Below, piece after piece: positions 53,534 through 63,179 of a stretch of DNA of 64,000 nucleotides; within the stretch, counting starts at the first letter, position 1; every line of letters starts with the position of its first letter. Source of the DNA: Tricholoma matsutake (taxonomy: Eukaryota > Basidiomycota > Agaricomycetes > Agaricales > Tricholomataceae); contig AP026547.1 of the NCBI GenBank assembly GCA_026075535.2, positions 1,612,001 through 1,676,000 of the forward strand. The letters are read 5' to 3'. The position numbers and the translations under genes were made by a program. The notes beneath the pieces are model-generated. The model saw nothing but the letters and a program-made list of their open reading frames with translations, did no database searches and had not been told where the DNA came from.

Positions 53534-54278
53534 CCTTAAAGCCCTAGTTATGGCTGAAGAGTTCCAAGAGATGAAGTGTTCAGTAGATCGCAAGCTGGAT
53601 AGCTTTATTGGAGAAATCAATGCGAGGATATCAATGACAGATTGGCTGGCTCGAGTATCACTTACAACTGCCCAGCCTACACCTAGCAGCACTCAGGGCA
53701 ATCTTGGGCCCTTTTGGAACATGCATAGTCAAGCCATTCACAAGACCACCTCTACTCCCTACCTGCCAACCTCACCCGTTGAAGTACATGATTTGGACAA
53801 TCATAGTGGTGATAAAATGAAATCCAGATCACAAACAATCCCTATCGTGGGTGTACACATTCCTGACATTGGCCATGGATGTGGAGGGTGGCACAAGGCA
53901 ATTGAGCAGTGGGAACATGGAACTCCTAACATGCCACAAGGACTTGCCTTGAAGGACTGGCCAAGAGAATGGTATACAAAGAGTATGACAGCAGTGATGG
54001 GTGTCAAGTGCTCCCAGCAGAAGTTAATTGCAGATGAGTATGTGAGGTCAGTCCACAATGTGTTTACCAGACAAATTCTAGTACTCACATTGGTTTCAAG
54101 CCTCGGAAGTGACTTTCTTGAGGCCTATCCATTTGCAGATACAAAATCATTGGCACATCTTTTGTGAGCCATCCGAAAGAATCACCCAGACAAACAGAGG
54201 AACAGTCGGAATGGAAAAACGAGTGAATGTGGCAACAGGTTGCTCACCGACTCGGACAGTTCATCTGATGGCATCTGA
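53534..54278 (+). pseudogene. C-terminal part of the Crypton-like recombinase, GCR1-like domain
   Basis: Continues the gene after F3: MAEEFQEMKCSVDRKLDSF, a Pro/Ser/Thr-rich spacer, then IPIVGVHIPDIGHG, GWHKAIEQWEHGTPNMPQGL, ALKDWPREWYTK and YPFADTKSLAHLL, TGA, AIRKNHPDKQRNS, ending DSDSSSDGI at 54276-54278. The W..A...WE.G......LKDWP.EW block resembles the GCR1_C type DNA-binding domain that Cryptons carry C-terminal to the recombinase. That assignment is inference from pattern. The TGA is again at an Arg-like position. Confidence 0.62.
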
Positions 54279-55110
54279 AGAGTCAGATCCTGTTGATGCA
54301 CAGGTAACAAATTACAATGCTTTGCTTTCTTTGATTCTTCTTGTACTACATCAACATTTCACCCTCATGATCATGCATCTCATGCAACTTAACATTATGC
54401 ATGGACTTGGCATGGACACCATACATACACCTTAGATCTTGACATGGACAATGCTATATGACAAAACTAGATTGCAGTAATTTACACTCCCCCACCTATT
54501 CTGATTGGACTCTCTGGAATCCAGTTATTCCGACCAGATTCCACAGGAGTCCAATTATTCTGACCGGATTCCAGTTATTCCAGACTCTGTTAGGAAACCA
54601 CCCCATTATCTAATAAAATTTCATTTTTATTTTATTATGTCAAATTATGCTACATTATGCCAAATGATGCCAAATGATGCTAAATGACGTTACACTTTGA
54701 TAGCATGAGAATTTTATTTTGCATGCATCAATATGTACACGCATGTATGAGTGCATCAGTAACAACAATGTACAATATATGTAACATAGTATAAAAACCC
54801 TAAATATATGCCTAGGGGACCCCAGTTGTGTTCTCTTAGGTATTCCACCTACACTTGTGGTGTGAATGGCCTATCTCAACAAACTCACCTATTAATAACC
54901 CCTCACATCAAAACCATCAGTTCCCCAATCATGTGCGTGGATCCCGCCCCCTTCTTGTAGAGAGAACCCGCATGGTCTTAGCTAGCAGATAGTGGGTGTC
55001 GCCCTAACAGTCTCCAAGTTATGCATGTTTAGTTTAATTAACTTACAGTATACAACAGTAGAAAGTCAAACTTCGAGTCCTGAAGTTCCTCAGTTGCCTA
55101 CAAAATTAAT
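54279..55110. other. No recognised gene; short repeats
   Basis: Two to three copies of a GATTCCAGTTATTCNGACC unit lie at 54515-54585 and several ATTATGCCAAATGATGC-like units at 54640-54690. The rest is plain AT-rich sequence. Confidence 0.5.
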
Positions 55111-55185
55111 TGGTGCAGAGCAAGGATTGAACTCAAGGTCTCAGGTGATAAACCAAACACCATGCTCAACCAGTTGAGCCACAGA
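55111..55185 (-). repeat. tRNA-like sequence, probably a tRNA pseudogene or SINE head
   Basis: On the minus strand TGGCTCAACTGG fits the A box (TRGCNNARYNGG) and GAGTTCAATCC fits the B box (GTTCRANNC), about 33 bp apart. The end is GCACCA. A 7-base loop with TTGGTTT could be an anticodon loop, but the anticodon stem has a bulge and the acceptor stem does not pair well, so it is not a functional tRNA by eye. Confidence 0.5.
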
Positions 55186-55364
55186 TTAACTAGCTATTAT
55201 AAAGTTTATTTCTGACACTCAAACTCACAACTTCATTTTTTTGAAGTAGATAATTAAGATCAAATTTTTTAAATTTAAGCCCATCCCTCGCAGGGGATGA
55301 TTTGATTATATATATACATAAAACTAACCCTCACATTCAGCGCGAGGGGGGAGGTAAAAACATT

Positions 55365-55485
55365 AAGAAAAAAAAAACCCTCCCCCACAGACAAAATGGG
55401 GGAGGGGGAGGTGTAATAATATTAAATAATTAAAATGACAAAAAAACCCTCCCCACACAAAATGTGGGGGAGGGGGAGGGGACGC
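55365..55485. repeat. Two C-tract/G-tract inverted repeats
   Basis: ACCCTCCCCCACA ... TGGGGGAGGGGGAGG occurs twice, at 55377-55411 and 55446-55481, each able to fold into a GC-rich stem. No gene on either side is clearly served by it. Confidence 0.65.
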
Positions 55486-55519
55486 GACACTGCTGTGCTA
55501 GGTGAATTGTCTGTCATTC

Positions 55520-55675
55520 CACCCACGATCCACCCCACAAGCAGTTGCTCGTGAGGCTGGGGGTGGGTAGTGTGTTGTTGTTGTCTCCTGTCCCTGCGCC
55601 TGGGCGTTGTTCCACCCATGTTCCACCCCACAAGCAGTTGCTCATGCAGCTGGGGGTGGGTGGCTTGTCATTGTT
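55520..55675. repeat. 84-bp tandem duplication
   Basis: Two copies of a unit starting CCACCCAYG.TCCACCCCAC and running through AAGCAGTTGCTCRTG to GGCTGGGGGTGGGT. Each copy is itself an imperfect palindrome. Confidence 0.7.
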
Positions 55676-55744
55676 TGTTGCCATTGTCCCCCATTTGGAT
55701 TTCTGTCTTTTTTTCTTTTTTTTTAAGGATTGGATTGTTCTGTG

Positions 55745-56086
55745 ATGGTCAAACTGGGGATCATGGCGACCCAGGTCAAATTTCCCCTGAAGTACATCCT
55801 ACCAAAAACAACTACTGAGAGGGAAGGTGCGGTAAAGGCTTCAGATGCGCAGCCAATCCATACAGTGCTAGGCCAACACGTGGTGGTTATTGGGCCAGAT
55901 CTTTCTGGCAATACTAGCTTTATCGGTTGTTATGGCTTTGTCTCAAGTTGCCAGTATCCATTGAAGCCCCATGATGCCTTAATTCCTCTTTATCATCCAG
56001 TTGGCCAGTTTGTGTACTTTCACCAAGAAAATATTTGTCGTTCTCATCATGAATCTGTGCTGTGGGACAAAATGTGGATACAGTAG
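55745..56086 (+). CDS. ORF of about 113 residues, unknown
   Basis: From ATG 55745: MVKLGIMATQVKFPLKYILP, EREGAVKASDAQPIHTVLG, QHVVVIGPDLSGNTSF and QFVYFHQENICRSHHESVLW. Uninterrupted but with no motif I recognise and no signal or membrane segment. It could be a real small gene or chance. Confidence 0.3.
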   Translation: MVKLGIMATQVKFPLKYILPKTTTEREGAVKASDAQPIHTVLGQHVVVIGPDLSGNTSFIGCYGFVSSCQYPLKPHDALIPLYHPVGQFVYFHQENICRSHHESVLWDKMWIQ

Positions 56087-56251
56087 CTTATTTTACATCT
56101 ATTACTTTGTCGAGTACCTTTAGCTCAAATGCAAATACAATTTTTGTTGTGTTGAATCACATGAAAGTTTCTTGGAAGTTTCTGTTCGAAATCTGTCCTT
56201 GACAGGTGGTGCGACTTTGATGGCCAGTTTTTTTTTAAATCTCAAACCACC

Positions 56252-56460
56252 ATGTTGCAAGCATTCAAACATCTCTCCGTCCTAGCAATTTTCTGCCTGA
56301 ACCTGATTGCAGTCACATCCAATGGTATGTCGTAGTGCTCTGGCTTTCCTTCCAGGAATTTAATCTGTAATTAGGTGATAATCCGGTGCCCAGCTCACAT
56401 CCACTCGACAGCACAGGCCACCCGGGTCCACAGTCTTTCTTTTCATACAGTATGCTCTGA
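56252..56460 (+). CDS. Candidate small secreted peptide, two exons, 52 residues
   Basis: ATG 56252 in a strong start context (ACCACCATG). Exon 1 (56252-56324) encodes MLQAFKHLSVLAIFCLNLIA followed by VTSNG, a textbook signal peptide with a short basic start, a hydrophobic core and a small-residue cleavage region. An intron 56325-56374 (GTATGT...AATTAG, 50 nt) leads to exon 2, DNPVPSSHPLDSTGHPGPQS then FFSYSML and TGA. The mature part would be only about 28 residues. The short product and the lack of any relative I recognise keep confidence low. Confidence 0.35.
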
Positions 56461-57690
56461 TCAACTCACTCCAAGAATCAAACTGAATGCAATGGGATGC
56501 TTGCTCAGATCATTTTGACAGTTCTTGTCTCACTCGCACGACTCATAGTAGACCCCGTGCTACCTTTGCAAGTGCAGGTGATTCGGGGAAGGGACCTGTT
56601 CTCTTTATAAGTGCTTCCAACCTATCATATGGTATGAATAGCCGGTTGCTATAATGTTGATGCCTTGATGTTTACAACCAATTTTTCCAGCAAATATCAG
56701 GAGTATTCCCCCCCATGCGGGTGCTTCCATTGGTGAAATTTACATAGACCCTGAAATAGGTTTCTCCAATGAGGGCATCTACCTAGCCCCCCATGGGCTC
56801 CCCCAATGTGGGCATCTTGCATCTGCCATATGTGGATACCCCCAGTGTGGGTGATTTGACAATTCCCTTATGGGGTGTTCTTTATAAAGAACTTGTTCCA
56901 AACCTCAATTCATATTTGTTGCCTATTTCCTATGCCAATATATATATTTTTTAACATATCTGACTCACTGAAGTTGCAATGCTATAATTGTACCTCTATA
57001 TCTTGTGGCGCGTCATCTGCTGAACCAATGCATTTGGGGAGCAATGGCTACTTGTTCAACAAATATGGTATAACCTCTTGCTATCAATATTCTATTAAAT
57101 ATGTGCCACATATATCTGTTTCTTCAATTGCTTGTTCAGTAAGATGGCTAAACTTCTGCTCCAGTTATGTTGAGGTGTTCTCTATCTTTTGGCAGTGGGT
57201 CAGAAATATTGTTTTTTTGCTGTTTAGTTTGCAACACTGGATACTGTCCCTAAACATTTTTCCAGTTGTTGATGTCTCAGTCAGAGTCAGAAAGCTATCA
57301 TTAATACTGAAACAGAATATGATGTACAAACATGATTTTGCAGTATGGCTCCTGATACTTATCAAATGTAAATATGATTCTGATTATTTGTCTATATCTT
57401 GTTTGTTTTCAACTCTTTCTTGTTTTGTGTGTGTGGTCTTTAGACGATTTGGCTTCTTGTGTCTGATGGTCAAATGCAAGCTTCTCAGTCTTGTATTTTT
57501 ACATCCATTGAAACATCAAGGTCAGGTTTTTATTGCTAGTGAAGGCAATCGGAATGTGCCTTATCAGCTATTCAAGTCTCATAAAGTATGTGACCCCAGA
57601 GGGTATTTCAAAAAGGATGTATCTACAGCATTTGCACCACCTACTAGAACACTTACTATGCTGCTCATATCTTCTCCTACTCACAACTAG
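56461..57690. other. Degenerate CCCCCA-rich repeats and no secure gene
   Basis: Around 56705-56870 there are four or five degenerate units of about 45 bp built on CCCCCA(T/G)GTGGG...GCTTCC or GATTTGAC. A long frame at 56875-57690 is rich in Phe, Leu, Ser and Cys and lacks motifs, so I do not treat it as a gene. Its end may run into the Helitron H2 N-terminus. Confidence 0.4.
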
Positions 57691-57698
57691 AGCCATAT

Positions 57699-58677
57699 AT
57701 GTTACCACAAGATAAAAATCAGCTAGATATTACAAAAATGGTATTCGAATATGCTGATCATGTAAATGATGTGGGATTACTGAAGTATCCACCAAGTCAA
57801 TTGGTTTATGTTAACATGCCACTTCAGGATCTTACCCCATATCTTACAGTAACTAACTACTCTGTGAAAAATAGCAAAATCTCATGCCTGTTCTGCTGGA
57901 TCTCATGACAATAAAAATACCTTACAGTATTCTTTAAAAAATCACTCCTGTCCTCAATGTAATGTATAGAGCAAACTTGAAGAAAAAGAAGCAAGAAAAA
58001 GCTGAGGGCATCAATACACTCAAAGAAAAGTTGGATAGCTCAATTGTTGCAAATGCCTCTTCCTTACCATTTCCACCAGCACCATTTACCAGTGTGCTTG
58101 CACGAGACATTGCAGATGAAGCATGTAAAAGGATGACCAAAAAGAAAATTGAGGAAGGTGGTTGTGCTGTCTGTGGTGAGTTAGTACCTTAGTAGATTGA
58201 AAGCTATTAAAAGCCACTTGCATGTGTTAAAGGCAGAGGGTGTATCTAGTGTAGAGCAAAAAAGTTCATACCAGAAGAAAAAAGAATACACTGGTCCTAT
58301 ACTAGATTATAAATTTAGTAATGTTTGCAACACTTGTAGAATGTCTATCAGATGTAACAAAGTTCCAAGGCTTGCACTAGCTCATGGATTGTGGCTTGGG
58401 GATATACCTGAAGAGTTATCCAGCCTGTGATTTGTTGAAAAAGCATGGGTTAGACATACATACATGTTGTTTTTTGAACATTTCAACAGCTGGCTGTAAA
58501 ATGAAAGCTAATGCAATTGCATTTGAAACTCCCATTCCCAAGGTGTATAGTAAACTACCACCTCCTAGAGATGAAATGGATGATGTACTTGCAATTTTTT
58601 TTACAGGTCCTTGCAAACCAACTCTGGAAGACTATAATCGATCATTGGTTCTTGTGAGATGGAATCATGTAGCATGA
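57699..58677 (+). pseudogene. N-terminal region of Helitron H2
   Basis: In successive frames: NTLQYSLKNHSCPQCNV then MYRANLKKKKQEK, PFPPAPFTSVLARDIADEAC, IEEGGCAVCGELVP, LDYKFSNVCNTCRMSIRCNK, VPRLALAHGLWLGDIPEEL, MKANAIAFETPIPKVYSKLP, PPPRDEMDDVLAIFFTGPCK and a WNHVA end before a TGA (Arg or Lys expected). CxxC pairs form zinc-binding sites typical of this N-terminal region of fungal Helitron proteins. At least four stops or frameshifts occur. Confidence 0.75.
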
Positions 58678-58680
58678 GCA

Positions 58681-60480
58681 TTGGAGTGGCTGAAGTTAAA
58701 CCATAGAGATTATGCAGATATAGACATTTCACATGAAAATCTGGCAGAATATTCTGAAGATGGACCACCCTGCTCAGTAGAGTATAAGCCTCTCTCAAGC
58801 AATAAGACATTAGAAGGAACTAGTCTTCATGACATGGATGATGAAAATGGTACTGCTGAAGGTGACTGTGCATATACTGCACATGGGCTGACTGGACAGA
58901 AGTTGGATACTATGACCACTAACAGGCTGAAGGCACTTGCACTTAAGCATTTAAATTCTCAGGGAAAATTTCTAGTTGTTGGTCACAGCAACAAAGCTGA
59001 ATCTGCATGGGATAATCCACAACTTTATCTTAAAATGTTTCCCTGGTTATTTCCATATGGACTAGGAGGTGTTGGCTCAGCTGGTTTGTCTGACAAAGAG
59101 CACAAAAGACATTTACTAATGTATCATGACAAAAGATTTCAGACAGATGTCAATTTTCCATTTGTTGCATTTAGTCATGAACAAATCAAAACAAGTACAA
59201 CTCAGAGTTTTTGACTTGCTGAGAAAAGCAAGTTTCAAGCTATTACAGACAGACTTCTGAATCTTGATCAGACTGTTCTGAATGCTTTAATTGGAAAAAT
59301 TTCTGGTGGAGATTATGTTGCAGCTGAAACAGATGAAGAGAAGAATTGCTTTCAAGTTATAAAAGACTTGGATCATATTGCTGGAAGTGTTAAAGGATCT
59401 ATGACAAGTAAAAAATACATGCAGAATGAAATTTGGTCATTGGTAAATCATCGTGGGGCACCATCCTGGTATATAACATTATCACCTGCTGATGTAAAGC
59501 ATCCAATATGTCTCTATTATGCTGGTACAGATACTAAGTTTGAGCCTTCTATACTGGATGAGAGCAACAGAATTCATCATATATGCAAAAACCCAGTAGC
59601 TAGTGCTCGATTTTTTCATTCCATGGTCCAAACCATTATTGAGGATGTATTAGGTGTAAAATCCAAACACCGTGGATTGTATGGAGATACTAAGGCATAT
59701 TATGGGACTGTTGAACAACAAGGCCGGCTTACACTACACATGCATCTCTTGCTCTGGATAAAAGGGTCTTTGATGCCACAAGAGATGCAAAACAAAATTC
59801 TTTATTCTAATTCTGACTTTCAAAAGAACCTTGTAAAATGGTTGGAAAGCTGTGTTTCAGGAGAATGCTTCAATAGCATGCAAGAAGATGTTATGGCACA
59901 AATTGACTCAAATAAAAACCTGCCAGAATATAAAAATCCAACAGAAACCATGCCTTTGCCACCACCTCCTGCTTGTAAAAAATCAGATCCTCATGAAACA
60001 TGCCATGCATGTCAAAAACTAAGTACATGGTGGGGTCTTTTTACACAAACTGTTGATGATCTTCTTACAAAGTCAAATGTCCATAGTTGTAATAAAAATA
60101 AAAATAAAGATGGAAGTACAAATAAGAGGCATGTATATACTGGCTGCATGGACAATAAATGGGGCAAATGCAAGGCAAGATTTCCATGACCTTTATTTCA
60201 AGAAACACATATAGACAAGGATACAGGTTCTTTAGATTTGAAAAAAAAAAGAACCCTGGCTAAATACTTTTACACCCTTATTAACTTATATTTCCACTGC
60301 AACACAGATGTTACTTGTCTCATGTCAGGTACTGCTATTAAAGCAGTAATTATATATGTATCTGATTATATAACTAAAGCCCCTTTGAAAACTCATGTTA
60401 TTTTTGAATCAATCAAATCAATTTTCACTAAAAACATGGAACTTGTTAATGGCACATTGCCAAGCAGAGAAAAAGCAAGG
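58681..60480 (+). pseudogene. Helitron H2 Rep (HUH) region
   Basis: Frames 58681-59214 and 59368-60189 give ALEWLKLNHRDYADIDIS, PQLYLKMFPWLFPYGLGGVG, EHKRHLLMYHDKRFQTDVNF, SLVNHRGAPSWYITLSPADV, LYGDTKAYYGTVEQQG and RLTLHMHLLLW. H-M-H (codons 59737-59745) is the HUH metal site. CMDNKWGKCKARFP, TGA, then TCLMSGTAIKAVIIYVSDYITK follows with Tyr at 60355-60357 and 60367-60369, matching the paired catalytic Tyr of Helitron Rep. Rep nicks and transfers one DNA strand for rolling-circle movement. The stops are TGA at Arg-type positions. Confidence 0.88.
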
Positions 60481-60483
60481 TGA

Positions 60484-61610
60484 TTGATGGCAAAAGTGGT
60501 AAAATTGTTGTCAGCAAAAATGGAAATGGGTGCAATTATGATATCTATGCATTTGCTAGGAAAACCTGATCAATATACCAGTCACAAATTTGTTTCATTT
60601 TACTGGCAAACTTATGTATCTGAAGCTCACAAAGTCTGGCATCCAGAAGAAGCAACAAGCTTTTCAATCAAAGTGGCACTTGTAAAACTGAAGGGTAAGA
60701 TAATAGGTCTTTCACCTGTCTTTGATTATATCTATTGGGCACCTGAGCTTGAGAACATGTCACTATATGATTGGATCAGAAGATGCGAAAGAGTTAAAAT
60801 GACTAAAAAAAGCAAATCAAAACTGGATATGGTGATGAATGAGATTTATCTATGCAATCTGATTTAATTGGAGACCAATCATTTGAGTCTATTGATACAG
60901 AGTATGGTTGTGAAGATAAGCCTCCAAGCTTGACAGAAGTGAAAAAAAACAAGTACCAGTTCTATCAGTTTACAAACTCTCATCCTCTTTATAACACACA
61001 TCATATCAAGGTTGGCCCTGATGATGATGATATAGTTGTTAACTTTATTGGAGCCAATTTACCCCATTGTGATCAAGGAGATAGGGATTATTATTGTTCT
61101 ACTATGCTTACTCTTTTCAAGCCTTGGCAAACTGGAAAAGAACTGAAATATAGTATTGAAAACTGGAATGATGCTTTTAGTAAACATCTATTTACTGCAA
61201 GACAATTGGAACTTATAAAGAATTTCAATGTTCAATTTGAATGTTTAGATGCAAGAGATGATTACTGGGCTCAATTAAAGAAAAATGCAAGTGTTTTGTC
61301 TACATGGGAGGAAGCTGACTTTACTTCCTTGGAGGACTGTACATCTGATAATCTTTATGCACACCATTCTGAAAATGATCAAGACGATATTCCTCTTCAT
61401 TTGCTCCAGTTAGGAAAAAGAGAGATAAAACGCCAACGGGAAGCTATGACCATGCGAAATATTCTGACCAACCTTGGTTGGACTTCTGAAAACCAGGTTA
61501 ATACTCACACTAATATTGAGCTGAACCCTCCACCAATCCAGCACATCTTATCAGGATTAGAATGGAAAAATGAAGTTGCCAAAAAAAGGCAAGAGGTTCT
61601 GGAACAGTGA
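60484..61610 (+). pseudogene. Helitron H2 middle region between Rep and helicase
   Basis: Contains MAKVVKLLSAKMEMGAIMIS, HLLGKPDQYTSHKFVSFYWQ, KGKIIGLSPVFDYIYWAPEL, SLYDWIRRCERVK, then (another frame) ANLPHCDQGDRDYYCSTMLT, LFKPWQTGKELK and QLELIKNFNVQFECLDARDD. These are conserved non-catalytic blocks of fungal Helitron proteins. The LFKPWR block normally precedes the helicase. Confidence 0.8.
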
Positions 61611-61649
61611 AATCAAAGAGCACCTGCAAATCATAAACTTGAACCTGAA

Positions 61650-63160
61650 CAACCTTTTGAATAGCTGTCTTCAAATATTGTTAAAATTGCTGACAAATCT
61701 TATCTAACAAAAAAAATCCATGAGTCTGACACACAAATAGCTCTTGATACTATAGTTGAGAAATATAGTCTTAATACTGAGCAAGAAAAAGCATTTCGCC
61801 TTGTAGCTACACATGCTAGTGATCCTTATTCAGAACCTTTACAAATGTACATTGGTGGAATGGCTGGAACTGGGAAGTCTCAAGTTTTAAAAGCCTTAAA
61901 AACCTTTTTCAAGGAAAGAAATGGATCATATCGATTTATAGTAGCACCAACAGGAAGTGCAGCTGCTTTGCTTGGAGGATCAACTTATCACTCACTATTT
62001 GGTATTAGCAACTATAATGAGAAAGGACTTACAAATTTAGCTCAGGTGAGATCTAGACTTATTGGAGTAGACTACATTTTCTTAGATGAGGTCTCTATGT
62101 TATCTTGCCATGATATGTATCACATCTCATGTCAGCTTGCTATTGCACTGAATGTACCAGAGCAGCCTTTTGGAGGTTTAAGTATGCTGTTTGCAGGTGA
62201 TTTTGCACAGCTACCACCAGTTGTAGGTGGTGAAGGGTCATCTTTATATAGTTGAAATATTGGAGCTATTGCATCAACTCAGAGATCTCAGGAAGAAGCA
62301 ATAGGTAAATCTTTGTGGCATCAAGTAACTACAGTAGTTATACTTCGGGAAAACATGAGACAAAAAAACCAGACTCCAGAAGATGCTAAATTTCGCACTG
62401 CATTGGAAAATATGAGGTATAAGGCCTGTACACCTACAGACATTGCATTTTTACAAACACTTATATCATCTCCCATATCTGGGCACACTTTTTGTCAAAT
62501 TGACCAATCCTCCTTCTAATGTTAAATTTGATGGACTTCCTGAAAATGTTGTACCATTATACAAAACTACAAATCCATTTTACTGTTCTTTGCCTGATGA
62601 TTCAAAGGTACATGTGTCATAGAGGTTCTTCCCAACTTTTCTATGACAGATTATGCTTCTCAAGGTAAAACAAGGCCTTATAATGTGGTAAACCTTAATG
62701 ACAATTGTTCTCATCACTCTTATTATACAGCATTGTCATGTAGTGCAACTGCAGCTGGTACATTAATAACACAGACATTTCATCCTTAGAAAATTACAGG
62801 TGGTGCTTCTGGTGCCTTAAGACAAGAATTCAGAGAGCTAGAGTTGCTTGATGAAATTACTGACTTAAGGTATAATGGAAAATTGCACAGAAGTGTGGTT
62901 GGTGAACAGAGAAATATGCTAATTATGGCTTTTAGCCAATGGAAGGGAATGCATCATGTACCATCAGCTGTACACAAAGCCATTCGGTGGAATTCCAGAG
63001 ATCCTTTATTAGAACCTGAAATAGAAGATGGAAGATGGAAGATTGTAGAAAAACAGAAGAAGAATGCTGCTGCTGCTCCTGCCAAAGCTAAGTCCACTTC
63101 TGTTTCAACTAGGTCCTTGAAAAGAAAAATTAGGGTGATAACTGATAATTGCACAGCTGA
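61650..63160 (+). pseudogene. Helitron H2 PIF1-like helicase
   Basis: Walker A GMAGTGKS at 61857-61880, motif Ia APTGSAAALLGG, Walker B with DYIFLDEVSML, motif III FAGDFAQLPP, followed by SLYS, TGA (Arg), NIG and VVILRENMRQ. The C-terminal region has TGGASGALRQEFRELELLDE and LHRSVVGEQRNMLIMAFSQW. It unwinds DNA during rolling-circle transposition, fused to Rep in one polyprotein. The NFAMT segment seen in H1 is not visible here, and a region near 62520-62800 is deleted or shifted. Confidence 0.88.
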
Positions 63161-63179
63161 AAACATAAATAAAAAAATA

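Noticed and set aside
56875..57690. 271-residue frame on the plus strand as a membrane protein gene
   Set aside because: Composition follows AT-rich DNA, no conserved blocks, no consistent membrane topology; probably leader of Helitron H2.
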